NCBI RefSeq assembly: GCF_017916295.1
Contig: NZ_JAFMSS010000006.1
Coordinates: 1 to 64,000 of the forward strand
Origin: Rubellimicrobium arenae
GTDB lineage: Bacteria > Pseudomonadota > Alphaproteobacteria > Rhodobacterales > Rhodobacteraceae
DNA: 64,000 bases
Reading direction: 5' to 3'
Shown in pieces: positions 40,164 to 48,741 of this stretch. The position numbers and the translations under genes are program-made. The notes below the pieces were generated by a model. It searched no databases, had not been told where the DNA came from, and saw only the letters and a list, made by a program, of their open reading frames with translations. How positions within the stretch are numbered: the stretch's first letter is position 1; each line of letters starts with the position of its first letter.

Positions 40164-40448
40164 TCAGGCGGACACGCTGGTGGCCACGCCGGTCGCCTTC
40201 ACACGGGCGGCCAGGCGGGACATCTTGCGGGAGGCGGTGTTCTTGTTGACCACGCCCTTGGACACACCGCGCATCAGCTCGGGCTGGGCCTGGCGCAGCG
40301 CCTCGCGGGCGGCCGCGTTGTCGCCGGAGGCGATCGCCTCCTCGACCTTGCGGAGGAAGGTGCGGATGCGCGAACGGCGCATCTTGTTGATCTTGAAGCG
40401 GGCCTCGCTCTGGCGGGCGCGCTTTTCGGACTGGGGCGTATTGGCCAT
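40164..40448 (-). CDS. rpsT: 30S ribosomal protein S20
   Basis: A 94-residue basic protein that binds 16S rRNA at the base of the body of the 30S subunit. MANTPQSEKRARQSEARFKINKMRRSRIRTFLRKVEEAI is the standard N-terminus, and NTASRKMSRLAARVKA the C-terminal helix. The ATG at 40448 is fixed by homology. The order mutM-rpsT-dnaA is typical of Rhodobacterales. A promoter with a perfect -35 lies 44 bp upstream. Confidence 0.97.
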   Translation of the reverse strand: MANTPQSEKRARQSEARFKINKMRRSRIRTFLRKVEEAIASGDNAAAREALRQAQPELMRGVSKGVVNKNTASRKMSRLAARVKATGVATSVSA

Positions 40449-40491
40449 GTGATGTCGTCCCGCGGCAGGGGTTGGAATTCTTGAAGCCGCG

Positions 40492-40520
40492 TCCCTAGAC
40501 GGGATGTGGGTAACTGTCAA
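40492..40520 (-). promoter_or_regulatory. Promoter of rpsT
   Basis: On the minus strand, a perfect TTGACA (40520 to 40515), 17 bp, TAGGGA (40497 to 40492). It overlaps the end of mutM's downstream spacer and gives a leader of about 40 nt. Confidence 0.6.
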
Positions 40521-40525
40521 CCGGG

Positions 40526-41380
40526 CTAGCGCTGGCAGTCCGGGCAATAATAGGTGGAACGCCCGGATTGCACGATCCGGCGGATGGTTCCCGGGCACCC
40601 CTCCGTCCGGCAGGGATTGCCCTCCTGATCGTAGACCCGGAAGGCGTGCTGGAAATAGCCAAGCTCGCCGTTCGCCTGCCGGTGGTCCCGGAGCGAGGAC
40701 CCTCCCGCCTCGATGGCCTCCTCGAGAACCTGCCGGATGGCCGGAACCAGGCGCTCCAGCTGGTCGCGCCCGATCTGCCCGGCCGCGCGCGTCGGGCTGA
40801 TGCCCGCCCGGGCCAGCGCCTCGGAGACGTAGATGTTGCCCAGCCCGGCCACGATCCCCTGGTCGAGAAGCGCCGCCTTGATCGGCGCGGCCTTCCGCTC
40901 GAAGGCTTGCGCCAGCGTGTCGGCCGAGAAGCCGTTGCCCAGCGGCTCGGGCCCGATGGACCGCAGCAGGCGGTGCCCGGCCAGGTCCCCGCTGGGCCAA
41001 AGGTCCATCGCGCCGAAGCGGCGGGCGTCGTTGAAGGTCACCCGCCCGCCCCCTTCCATGTCGAGGATGACATGGTCGTGCGGCCCCGGCGCGGCGCCCA
41101 CGTCGTGGTGGAACTCGCCCAGGACCTGTCCGCCCACCAGCATCCGCCCCGACATCCCCAGATGCACGATCAGCGTCTCGCCGGTGTCGAGCTCCAGCAG
41201 CAGGTATTTGGACCGCCGGCCGAGCCCCAGCACCCGCGCGCCGGTCAGCCGCTCCGCCATCCGCTCCGGGAAGGGCCAGCGCAGGTCCGGCCGGCGCACC
41301 TCGGCGCGCTCGATCCGGCGGCCCTCCATCACGGGGAGGAGGCCGCGGCGCACCGTCTCGACCTCGGGCAGCTCGGGCAT
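40526..41380 (-). CDS. mutM: Formamidopyrimidine-DNA glycosylase
   Basis: A 284-residue Fpg/MutM that removes 8-oxoguanine and ring-opened purines. The N-terminal catalytic MPELPEVETVRRGL supplies Pro2 and Glu3, and FNDARRFGAMDL and VAGLGNIYVSEALARAGISP (the helix-two-turn-helix) follow. The C-terminal zinc finger is CRTEGCPGTIRRIVQSGRSTYYCPDCQR with four cysteines. It is divergent from ubiE and precedes rpsT. Confidence 0.97.
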   Translation of the reverse strand: MPELPEVETVRRGLLPVMEGRRIERAEVRRPDLRWPFPERMAERLTGARVLGLGRRSKYLLLELDTGETLIVHLGMSGRMLVGGQVLGEFHHDVGAAPGPHDHVILDMEGGGRVTFNDARRFGAMDLWPSGDLAGHRLLRSIGPEPLGNGFSADTLAQAFERKAAPIKAALLDQGIVAGLGNIYVSEALARAGISPTRAAGQIGRDQLERLVPAIRQVLEEAIEAGGSSLRDHRQANGELGYFQHAFRVYDQEGNPCRTEGCPGTIRRIVQSGRSTYYCPDCQR

Positions 41381-41501
41381 CGAAGGGTCCTTTCCTGATG
41401 GGGCCGTCCTCTATAAGGACCCGGGCGCAGGGCCAGACAAGCCTTGGCAAGTCACGACCGCGCGCCATCCTCCCGCGCGCATCCCAAGCGAGCCGATCAT
41501 C

Positions 41502-42260
41502 ATGCCGGACGAGACCCGACCCGACCCCAACACCCATTTCGGATTCGAGACCATCCCCGAGGCTGAGAAGGCGGGGCGCGTGCAGGGCGTCTTCACCTCG
41601 GTGGCCGCGCGCTACGATCTCATGAACGACCTCATGAGCGGCGGCCTCCACCGGCTCTGGAAGGACGCGATGATCGACTGGCTCGCGCCGCGCCCCGGGA
41701 TGACGGGGCTCGACGTCGCGGGCGGGACCGGCGACATCGCCTTCCGCATCCTGCGCCGCGCGCCGCGCAGCCGGGTCACCGTGCTCGACCTGACCGAGTC
41801 GATGCTGGTGGAAGGGCGCCGCCGGGCCGAGGCGCAGGCCCTGGGGGACCGGCTGTCCTGGGTGGCCGGGGATGCCATGCGGCTGCCGTTTCCCGACGGG
41901 ACCTTCGACACCTACACGATCTCCTTCGGCATCCGGAACGTGACCCGGCCCGAGGTGGCCCTGTCCGAGGCCTTCCGGGTCCTGCGGCGCGGGGGCCGGC
42001 TCCTGGTGCTGGAGTTCTCGCGCGTGCCGGTGCCCCTCCTGGAAAAGGCCTACGACCTTTACTCCTTCAACGTGATCCCGCGCATGGGGCAGGCGGTCAC
42101 CGGCGACCGGGCGAGCTACCAGTACCTCGTCGAATCGATCCGCCGCTTCCCGGACCAGGACAGCTTCCTGGGCATGATCCGGCAGGCGGGCTTCGCGAAC
42201 GCGGGCTATCGCAACCTGACGATGGGCGTGGCCTGCCTCCATTCCGCCTGGAAGGTCTGA
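41502..42260 (+). CDS. ubiE: Ubiquinone/menaquinone C-methyltransferase UbiE
   Basis: A 252-residue class I SAM methyltransferase for the C-methylation step of ubiquinone synthesis. THFGFETIPEAEKAGRVQGVF is the family start, the SAM motif is GLDVAGGTGDIAF, and SFGIRNVTRPEVALSEAFRVLRRGG and FSFNVIPRMG-like elements follow. The ATG at 41502 lacks a strong Shine-Dalgarno sequence but begins where homologues begin. The stop codon overlaps the ubiB start by one base (TGATG). Confidence 0.96.
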   Translation: MPDETRPDPNTHFGFETIPEAEKAGRVQGVFTSVAARYDLMNDLMSGGLHRLWKDAMIDWLAPRPGMTGLDVAGGTGDIAFRILRRAPRSRVTVLDLTESMLVEGRRRAEAQALGDRLSWVAGDAMRLPFPDGTFDTYTISFGIRNVTRPEVALSEAFRVLRRGGRLLVLEFSRVPVPLLEKAYDLYSFNVIPRMGQAVTGDRASYQYLVESIRRFPDQDSFLGMIRQAGFANAGYRNLTMGVACLHSAWKV

Positions 42261-43783
42261 TGCGCGGGCCCATCAACATCGTTCGCCTCCTTCGCACGGG
42301 GGCCACCTTCGAGCGGACCGGGGCCATGACCCTGATCCTGGACGCGTTCCACGCGCCCCCCCTGCTGCGGTCCGTGGTGCGGGGGCTGGTCCTGCCCTTC
42401 CGCTGGATGGGCTACCCGGGCGACCCCACCATGCCGCCCGCCACCCGGGCGCTGACCGCGCTTGGCCCGGCCTACATCAAGTTCGGCCAGGTCCTGTCCA
42501 CCCGCCCCGACGTGGTGGGAGAGGAACTGGCCCGCCAGCTCCGGGTGCTACAGGATCGCCTGCCCCCCTTCCCGACCGCCGCCGCCAAGGCCGCCATCGC
42601 CACCGAGCTCGAACGCCCGGTGGAGGCCATCTTCTCCGAGTTCTCGGACCCCGTGGCCGCCGCCTCGATCGCCCAGGTCCACCGCGCGCGCCTGCGCACC
42701 ACCGGCGAGGAGGTCGCTGTCAAGGTTCTCCGCCCCGGCATCGAGCGGGCCTTCCGTCGCGACATCGACGCCTTCCGCTTCGCGGCCCGGACGCTGGACC
42801 TGCTCGTGCCCGCCGCCCGCCGCCTCCGCCCGCGGGACGTGATCGCGCATTTCGAAGGCGTGGTGCGGGGCGAGCTCGACCTCCGGCTCGAAAGCTCCGC
42901 CGCCTCGGAGTTCGCGGACAACACGGCCCATGACGAAGGCTTCCGGGTGCCCGCCATCCGCTGGGCCTATTCGGGCCGGCGGGTCATGACGCTCGACTGG
43001 GTTGAGGGGATCGGCGCCGCGGACGTGGACGCCATCCGGGCCCAGGGGCACGACACGGCCGCCCTGGCCCGGCGCGTGCTCCAGCTCTTTCTGCGTCATG
43101 CGCTGCGCGACGGGTACTTTCATGGCGACATGCACCAGGGGAACCTCAAGGTCGACATCGACGGCAACCTGGTGGCCTATGATTTCGGCATCATGGGGCG
43201 GATCGACGAGTACACCCGCCGGGTCTACGCCGAGATCCTGATCGGCTTCATCCGCCGCGACTACCGCCGCGTGGCCGAGGTGCATTTCGAGGCGGGCTAC
43301 GTGCCGGCGGACCGTGACATCGACCAGTTCGCCCAAGCCCTTCGCGCCGTGGGGGAACCCATCTTCGGCATGGATGCGTCCCACATCTCGATGGGACGCC
43401 TCCTGGCCTATCTGTTCGAAGTCACCGAGCGGTTCGGGATGCAGACGCGCACCGAGCTCATCCTGCTCCAGCGGACGATGGTGGTCGTCGAGGGCGTGGC
43501 ACGGACCCTGGATCCGCGCATGAACATCTGGGACGGCGCCCGCCCGGTGGTCGAGGGGTACATCCGCGACTCGCTGGGTCCCGTGGCCTTTGGCCGCGAC
43601 CTCGCCAGGACGGCGTGGATCCTGGCGCGTTTCTCGCCCCGTTTGCCCGAACTGGCGCGCGCGAGCCTGATCCGAACGGCCACGCCCCCCACGCCCTGGC
43701 GCATCGGCCCGCTGCTGGCCCTGCTCTACATGGCTGCGGGCGCGGCGCTCGTGGTCCTGGGCGGGATGCTGGGGTCCTTCTAG
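42260..43783 (+). CDS. ubiB: Ubiquinone biosynthesis kinase-like protein UbiB
   Basis: A 507-residue ABC1/ADCK atypical kinase needed for ubiquinone synthesis. The KxGQ motif (AYIKFGQVLSTRPD), the alanine-rich loop (AAASIAQVHRA), VAVKVLRPGI, the catalytic DGYFHGDMHQGNLKVD and the YDFGIMGRID metal site are all present. Two C-terminal transmembrane segments (about 465-505) anchor it to the membrane. It is translationally coupled to ubiE. Older annotation as a hydroxylase is not supported by the fold. Confidence 0.96.
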   Translation: MRGPINIVRLLRTGATFERTGAMTLILDAFHAPPLLRSVVRGLVLPFRWMGYPGDPTMPPATRALTALGPAYIKFGQVLSTRPDVVGEELARQLRVLQDRLPPFPTAAAKAAIATELERPVEAIFSEFSDPVAAASIAQVHRARLRTTGEEVAVKVLRPGIERAFRRDIDAFRFAARTLDLLVPAARRLRPRDVIAHFEGVVRGELDLRLESSAASEFADNTAHDEGFRVPAIRWAYSGRRVMTLDWVEGIGAADVDAIRAQGHDTAALARRVLQLFLRHALRDGYFHGDMHQGNLKVDIDGNLVAYDFGIMGRIDEYTRRVYAEILIGFIRRDYRRVAEVHFEAGYVPADRDIDQFAQALRAVGEPIFGMDASHISMGRLLAYLFEVTERFGMQTRTELILLQRTMVVVEGVARTLDPRMNIWDGARPVVEGYIRDSLGPVAFGRDLARTAWILARFSPRLPELARASLIRTATPPTPWRIGPLLALLYMAAGAALVVLGGMLGSF

Positions 43784-43859
43784 AGCGGCCCAAGACCCCG
43801 CATGGGCGTTCGACCGCCAGCACCGGAGGCGCCTGCGCTGCGGCGGGCCGAACCTCGGC

Positions 43860-44543
43860 TCAGCTTGCCGCGCGGAGGGCCGTGACCTTGTCCGTCTCGA
43901 CGGTCGCCCCGCCATCGAGCACGAGGATCGTCTTTCCACCTTCGGACCGGACTTCGGTGACCGCCGCATAAAGTTCGGCCTGGTCGGTCTGGACAGGCTT
44001 GCCATCCTTGAGGCTGACCACGTCGAAGCTGTAGAAGCCTTGGGGCACCGGCGATCCGTCGGCGGTTACGCCCGCCCATTCGATCGGCTCCGAGGAGGCC
44101 GGGATCTTGGTCGTCGAAACCTCCTTCCCGTCCGCGTCCTTCACCACGAGCTTCACCTCGTCCGCATCTGCCAGAGGATGGGGCGAGATGGTGATGGGCG
44201 CACCGTCGAACCAGGCCGGCATGGCCGCCCGCGCCTCCTGCCCCACCCATCCGGCCAGCTGCGCCATGCCCGACATCGTGAGCTGCCCCGACAGGGAGTT
44301 CAGGATCTCGTTGGTCTTCACCTGCTGCTCCACGCCCGAGAAGGTGGCAAGCTGAACCGCGTAGTCGGCGGAGTCGATCGGGTCGAGCGGATCCTGGTTC
44401 TGCATCTGCACCGTCAACATCCGCAGGAACGTGTTGAAGTCGCCCGGCGCCGCTTTGCCGGATGTCGAACTGGTGGTGGAGGCCGTGGTTGCGGCGCCCG
44501 TCGCAGAGGTGGTGAGGGCCGAGGTGATGGCGGTGGAATCCAA
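43860..44543 (-). CDS. flgD: Flagellar hook assembly protein FlgD
   Basis: A 227-residue hook scaffolding protein. The N-terminal Ser/Thr/Ala-rich export region leads to FLRMLTVQMQNQDPLDPIDSADYAVQLATFSGVEQ, the FlgD core. The C-terminal half has the FlgD Ig/tudor-like pattern GSPVPQGFYSFDVVSLKDGKPV. Translation begins at a TTG codon (44543) with AGGAGAG 5 nt upstream, overlapping the fliK stop. It is paired with fliK. Confidence 0.92.
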   Translation of the reverse strand: MDSTAITSALTTSATGAATTASTTSSTSGKAAPGDFNTFLRMLTVQMQNQDPLDPIDSADYAVQLATFSGVEQQVKTNEILNSLSGQLTMSGMAQLAGWVGQEARAAMPAWFDGAPITISPHPLADADEVKLVVKDADGKEVSTTKIPASSEPIEWAGVTADGSPVPQGFYSFDVVSLKDGKPVQTDQAELYAAVTEVRSEGGKTILVLDGGATVETDKVTALRAAS

Positions 44544-44552
44544 GATTCTCTC

Positions 44553-46403
44553 CTAGAAACGCAGGTCGAGATGACCCGCGGAGGGACGTGATCGCGAGGT
44601 CGTGGCCGCGGCAGAACTGGCGGGCCCGGCGCCCGGCGTGGACGGCAGGGCGGAATAGGACCCCTGCTCCGCGCCTCGGCCCTGTCCGGACGGGGTCCCC
44701 TCGTTCCGCTCGCCACCTCCACCGATGGAAACGCTGACCGAGCCGAGTCCCTCCTGCTGAAGTTCCTGGCGAAGGGTCTCCACATGACGGCGCATCAGGT
44801 CGGCGGTGTCCGGCCGGGCCGCCTCGATCACCACGCGCAAGCCGGCCTCCGTCACCTCCACGCTCAGCCGCAGGTGGCCAAGCTCCTTGGGAGCCAGGGT
44901 CATCTCCGCCGTTCCGCCCGCCTGCATGGCGGGGTGCTCTGCAACCTGCCTGGCGATGTGGCGCGCCACCGCCGGCCCACCTGACGGCCCTGACGAGTTC
45001 AAGGGATGACTGGCCAGCGGAGCGGAAGGCGCCTGGGTCGCCAGGGATCCGCCGTCACCCCCCTCGATCGCGGAAAGCTTCCGGCCCTTCAGCTCCACTC
45101 CCCGAGGGGCGATGGCCTCTTCTCTGCCGGGCCGCAGGCCTGAACGTGACGTCCCGGCGTCGGGCGCCGCTCCGGCCCGCACGGGGGCAGCAACGACCCC
45201 GGCCCGACTAGCCGCAGCGCCCGCATATCCCGTCGCCCCCGATGCCACCGGCTGCGTGGCCGTCGATGCGCCCCGGGGCACGGGAGAAGCACCCTCCGGG
45301 CGTCCTGCAGCAGCAGCCGTGGCGACCACAGGCGGAGTCGGCCTAGCGGCCTGCGCTGAGGGGCCCTGCACCCAGGCCGGGGCCTGCGCCTGATTGACCT
45401 TCTCGAGGGGGTCGGCGGTCGACCTCGCTGCTTCCGGATGACCCGTCCGCGCGGATGCAGAGGTCGATGCCGGATCGGCGGCGGGCCGGGTGGATTGGGA
45501 TTGCGGACTTCGCCCGGTGGGCCAAGCGACCTGATCTATCCGCCCCTGCTCCGCCTCCATGGCGACAGGCGAGAGCCCTTGGCCCGCCGGACCCCCATCG
45601 CGCTTCCTTGGCGCACCCATCCGATCCGTTGGCCCCCACGGGATCTCATTGAGTGATGTCGTCGAGAGCGCCCCGGGAAGCTGCCGTTCCCCATGCGGCT
45701 CTGGTTCGCCAGAGGTCTCCCGCGGCAGCGTCGGCAGCATGGCGGAGGCAGGTCCCGCATTCCGCCCCAAGGCCGAATGCGGCTGCGATGGATCACCCCG
45801 GGCTTGAAGCCCATCCGATGCGGGGTCCGAGGCTGCCGCCTGCGAACCGCCCCGGTCGGATCCCGTCAGGGAACGGATCGCCCCCGGATCGCACGGAAAT
45901 GCCATCTCGGCACCGGTCACCTGGGGCCAGCCGTCATCCTCGAACTCGTCGTCAGCGGTCGGCGGCGGCAGGCCGGACCCGACATCGTCCGCTTTCTCCC
46001 GCTCCGGTCCGGTCGGGCGCCCAGCAAGCGGGCTGGGCGCTTCACAGCGCTGCGGAACGGCACTCGCCAGGGATTCAAGGTCGCGTTCGTCATGGACGTC
46101 GCTGACCCTCCACGCGCGGGCGGGCACGGCCACGGCTGGACCAGGGAGGGCCACGGTCGCAGGCTCAGGAGGCAGGTCCACGCCGTCCGTTGGCTCGCCC
46201 TGCCCCTCCTCAGCCTTCGAGGCCCCTTCGGGATCTTCTGCCGAGGGCGGCGCAATGGTGGAGGCCGGGCTGGTCCGCTCCTCCAGGAGGGCCGCGAAGG
46301 AGGTCCCGAGCGCCGCATCGGGGGCGTCGGCGTTCGCCTGCGCGGGGCCTGCGACCGCCACGAGCCCCCAGGAGACCCTGCCCGAAACCGCCGCGTCCAT
46401 CAT
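44553..46403 (-). CDS. fliK: Flagellar hook-length control protein FliK
   Basis: A 616-residue protein. Residues up to about 470 are low-complexity (Pro, Ala, Gly, Ser), as in the ruler part of FliK. The C-terminal Flg_hook domain reads ARHIARQVAEHPAMQAGGT, LAPKELGHLRLSVEVTEAGLRVVIEA and LRQELQQEGLGSVSVSIGGGG. It measures the hook and switches export specificity. I start at the ATG at 46403 with AGGAGA nine nt upstream; an in-frame start nine codons upstream is less likely. It is followed by flgD 9 nt later. Confidence 0.88.
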   Translation of the reverse strand: MMDAAVSGRVSWGLVAVAGPAQANADAPDAALGTSFAALLEERTSPASTIAPPSAEDPEGASKAEEGQGEPTDGVDLPPEPATVALPGPAVAVPARAWRVSDVHDERDLESLASAVPQRCEAPSPLAGRPTGPEREKADDVGSGLPPPTADDEFEDDGWPQVTGAEMAFPCDPGAIRSLTGSDRGGSQAAASDPASDGLQARGDPSQPHSALGRNAGPASAMLPTLPRETSGEPEPHGERQLPGALSTTSLNEIPWGPTDRMGAPRKRDGGPAGQGLSPVAMEAEQGRIDQVAWPTGRSPQSQSTRPAADPASTSASARTGHPEAARSTADPLEKVNQAQAPAWVQGPSAQAARPTPPVVATAAAAGRPEGASPVPRGASTATQPVASGATGYAGAAASRAGVVAAPVRAGAAPDAGTSRSGLRPGREEAIAPRGVELKGRKLSAIEGGDGGSLATQAPSAPLASHPLNSSGPSGGPAVARHIARQVAEHPAMQAGGTAEMTLAPKELGHLRLSVEVTEAGLRVVIEAARPDTADLMRRHVETLRQELQQEGLGSVSVSIGGGGERNEGTPSGQGRGAEQGSYSALPSTPGAGPASSAAATTSRSRPSAGHLDLRF

Positions 46404-46505
46404 GCGAATCGTCTCCTGCCGCTTCCGCACAGTTTCCCAGAGGAAGCTTACGAATCATTTACGCTCCTCGCCGATGATGGCGGCGTTCCAGCTTCGGGAG
46501 TGTGC

Positions 46506-46784
46506 ATGACCACCGCCCCAGTTCCTGTCGGCCCAAGGCCCCCCCTTCCGGATCGGGATGCCCGCCTGCGGGACGCCGCCATCCGCCTCGAGGCTGGCTT
46601 CCTCAAGGAGATGCTGTCCGCGGCCGGGCTGGGCCGCGCGCCCACCGGCTTCGGCGGCGGCTCGGGCGAGGATCAGTTCTCCTCCTTCCTGCTCGAAGGC
46701 GAGGCCCTCCAGATGGCCAAGGCGGGCGGGATCGGCCTTGCCGAATCGCTGTTCCAGGCCCTGAAGTCCCATGATGCCGGCTGA
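46506..46784 (+). CDS. Rod-binding protein (FlgJ N-terminal domain)
   Basis: A 92-residue single-domain rod-binding protein equivalent to the N-terminal half of FlgJ: LRDAAIRLEAGFLKEMLSAAGLG, then GGGSGEDQFSSFLLEGEALQMAKAGGIGLAESLFQALK. The muramidase domain of enterobacterial FlgJ is absent, as usual in alphaproteobacteria. It caps the growing rod in the periplasm. The frame remains open far upstream but only the ATG at 46506 gives a family-like start. It is divergent from fliK and overlaps the FlgN-like gene by 14 nt. Confidence 0.87.
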   Translation: MTTAPVPVGPRPPLPDRDARLRDAAIRLEAGFLKEMLSAAGLGRAPTGFGGGSGEDQFSSFLLEGEALQMAKAGGIGLAESLFQALKSHDAG

Positions 46785-47196
46785 CCCCGCATCCAGCCTC
46801 GCCACCCTCCTGGAGGAGGAGCGCCGGATGATCCTGACCGGTGCCTGGTCAGGGCTGCAGGTGCTCGCGCCGCGAAAGGCCACGTACCTCGCCGCCCTCG
46901 ACCCGGAGGATCGGACGGCGCTGGCCGCCCTCGCGGGGGGGCTGTCCCGGAATCAGGCGCTTCTGGCCGCCGCCCTCGATGGCGTCCGCGAAGCGCTGCG
47001 ACGTCGGCAGGCGATGGCGGCATCGCGCAAGGGCCTCGTGACCTACAGCGCCACGGGCGCACGGGCCGAGCTGCCCGTCGCCCCCCCAGGGTCGAGCGCA
47101 AGGCCTGATCCCTTCGCGAACGCGTCATGGCCCGGCAGCCCGGCCCGCTGCCGGGCTTTTGCATTCTCGACCCGCCAAGCCCGAAACATCGATTAA
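46771..47196 (+). CDS. FlgN-like flagellar chaperone, with C-terminus running through a terminator
   Basis: A 141-residue helical protein: LATLLEEERRMILTGAWSGLQVLAPRKATYLAAL, then LARNQ-like LSRNQALLAAALDGVREALRRRQAM and YSATG. The pattern and position fit FlgN, the export chaperone for hook-associated proteins. After about residue 110 (ELPVAPPGSSARPDPF) the sequence no longer looks conserved, and an intrinsic terminator (47130-47160) lies inside the frame, 36 bp before the stop. The original stop may have been lost by frameshift. A start at 46774 is equally possible. Confidence 0.7.
   Translation: MMPADPASSLATLLEEERRMILTGAWSGLQVLAPRKATYLAALDPEDRTALAALAGGLSRNQALLAAALDGVREALRRRQAMAASRKGLVTYSATGARAELPVAPPGSSARPDPFANASWPGSPARCRAFAFSTRQARNID
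47130..47160 (+). terminator. Intrinsic terminator within the FlgN-like frame
   Basis: GCCCGGCAG (47130-47138) pairs perfectly with CTGCCGGGC (47148-47156), loop CCCGGCCCG, then TTTT. It is a textbook rho-independent terminator located before the stop codon at 47194. Confidence 0.85.
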
Positions 47197-47385
47197 AACT
47201 GCTCGTATTTGCTCGGCCGCGTTAAGTCCTCTTTCACCCCCGATCCTGCATCGTTCCCATGCATCCCAAGGGATGGCGCAGGCGGAACGAAGTTTCACCA
47301 GCACCCGTCAGAATGACCTGTCCATGCCGGCCCGGCGACGCTTGGGGCGCGGCGTCCCGAAACGCTGGCGCAAAACGCGCCTTTT

Positions 47386-47493
47386 CTACAGGACCAGACC
47401 TATCGCGACCTTCCAGGCGCCGCCGTGATGGCCGTCGCCGCCCGACACCTTCTTGCGCTTCAGAATGATCGGTGCGTCCGATCCCTTGGCCAT
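47386..47493 (-). pseudogene. motB: Truncated motB (flagellar stator) 5' fragment
   Basis: A 35-codon frame on the minus strand reads MAKGSDAPIILKRKKVSGGD then GHHGGAWKVAIGLVL and stop. Residues 7-30 (APIILKRKK...GGDGHHGGAWKVA) match the cytoplasmic N-terminus of MotB, which should continue YADFVTAMMAFF into its membrane helix. A good ribosome-binding site (AAGGGGGAAGG) precedes the ATG, so a genuine gene start has been cut at about 47404. No membrane segment or OmpA-like domain remains in any frame of 47197-47385, where I recognise nothing. This is a deletion or rearrangement junction. Confidence 0.85.
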
Positions 47494-47546
47494 GACCGCC
47501 TTCCCCCTTCTCACCCGCGACCAGGAATAAGAGGCAGGCGGAAACG

Positions 47547-47561
47547 GACCCTTAACGGGTC
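47547..47561. repeat. Small hairpin between FkbM gene and motB fragment
   Basis: GACCC-TTAAC-GGGTC, a 5-bp stem just past the FkbM stop codon. It could be a weak transcription-end structure; no T-tract follows. Confidence 0.35.
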
Positions 47562-47564
47562 AAA

Positions 47565-48338
47565 TCACGTCGAAAGGTCGCGGTGACGCCATATTTCGTC
47601 CGGGCCGCAGAACTCGACGAGATCGTAGCCGGCCGCCCGCATGATGGCCCCGACCCCCGGGGCGCCCGTGTTGTTCTCGATGGCCCAGACGGCGACGCGA
47701 TGCCGGTCGAAGGGGAAGGCCGCCAGGGCGGCCTCCTCGCCGCCCTCGATGTCGAGGGAGACGAAGTCGGGATGAGGGAGCCCGGCCTCCTCCAGGAGCC
47801 GCGACAGGGTGCGGGTCTCCACGCGGAGGCTGCGTTCCTGGTGGCGCGGATCGGCCCGGACCTGGGCCAGGATGGCCGGATCGTAGCTTTCGGCCAGGCC
47901 GCTCATCTGCGTGAAGCCCCGGGCCACCTCGAGGAACTCGGCCTCGCCGTTCCGGGCGGCGACCGCATAGGGCAGGCAGGGGCAGCGGCGCACCTCGCGG
48001 GCGCGGGCGAGCTGGGCCGGGACGGGCTCCGCCAGGATCCCGTGCCAGCCCCGGCGCTGTTCGAGGAAGAGGGTGTTGGAGCCGGTGACGCCGTCGTAGC
48101 CGCCGACATCGGCGAAGCCGAGCCCCCGGCGGCCGCCGAAGATCCGGTCCACCACCGCGTCCTGCCCCGCCTGCGACGTGTAGGCGTAGCCCGGGTCCAG
48201 CATCCGCCGAAGCTCGTGCAGGCGGCGGTTGAGGCCGCCGCGCCGGCGGGACCTTTCGCCGGACAGGGCCGCGGTCACCTCGGCCTGCGCCGCGCGGAGA
48301 TCGTCCAGGGCCCGGGCGACCCGCTCGTCAGTGGTCAT
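47565..48338 (-). CDS. FkbM family methyltransferase
   Basis: A 257-residue SAM-dependent methyltransferase. An N-terminal coiled region (about 1-45) precedes YTSQAGQDAVVDRIFGG, SAM motif I GLGFADVGGYDGVTGSNT (a GGYDG variant of the usual GAxxG), and FVSLDIEGGEEAALAAFPFD. FkbM-type enzymes O-methylate sugars or polyketides. It is last in a five-gene minus-strand cluster with glycosyltransferases, so a glycan substrate is likely. It overlaps the DUF6165 gene by 11 nt. Confidence 0.85.
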   Translation of the reverse strand: MTTDERVARALDDLRAAQAEVTAALSGERSRRRGGLNRRLHELRRMLDPGYAYTSQAGQDAVVDRIFGGRRGLGFADVGGYDGVTGSNTLFLEQRRGWHGILAEPVPAQLARAREVRRCPCLPYAVAARNGEAEFLEVARGFTQMSGLAESYDPAILAQVRADPRHQERSLRVETRTLSRLLEEAGLPHPDFVSLDIEGGEEAALAAFPFDRHRVAVWAIENNTGAPGVGAIMRAAGYDLVEFCGPDEIWRHRDLST

Positions 48339-48741
48339 CGCCCAGGGCGCCGGAATGATCGTGGTAGGACTTCTCCTCCACGAGGGTCGAGCCTGTCACC
48401 CGGTTGATCTCCCGCTTGAGGGCGGCGCGCCGGTCGTTGGTCCGGTAGACGGCCTGCGCGAGGCGGACGAACTCGGGCCCGAAGTCGCCCGCCGCATCGC
48501 GGGCGCGGATGGCGTCCTCGATGTCCCAGAGCGCCTCGTTGACGGCGCGCAGCTCCGCCTCCAGATGCGCGAGGGCGGTGCCGGCCAGGAGGGACCGGGC
48601 GGCGACCTCCTCGAGCGCGGCGAGCTCTGCCCGGACGTTCGCGACCTTGTCCGGGGCGGCGATGCGTTCGGCCTTGATGCGGAGGATCGCGATCTTGTCG
48701 AGCAGCTCACCGGCCGAGACGGGGACGAGGAGATCGGTCAT
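48328..48741 (-). CDS. DUF6165 family protein
   Basis: A 137-residue soluble helical protein: MTDLLVPVSAGELLDKIAIL, then ALEEVAARS... LRAVNEALWDIEDAIR, VYRTNDRRAALKREINRVTGSTLVEEKSY. I recognise this as the DUF6165 family, which is found with glycosyltransferase genes but has no known activity. It overlaps the TPR/GT9-like gene by 4 nt (ATGA) and the FkbM gene by 11 nt, so all three are translated as a coupled set. Confidence 0.75.
   Translation of the reverse strand: MTDLLVPVSAGELLDKIAILRIKAERIAAPDKVANVRAELAALEEVAARSLLAGTALAHLEAELRAVNEALWDIEDAIRARDAAGDFGPEFVRLAQAVYRTNDRRAALKREINRVTGSTLVEEKSYHDHSGALGDDH

Noticed and set aside
47159..47428. A plus-strand 89-codon frame crossing the motB fragment
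   Set aside because: It starts inside the terminator region, has no ribosome-binding site or motif, and conflicts with the clear MotB signature on the other strand.
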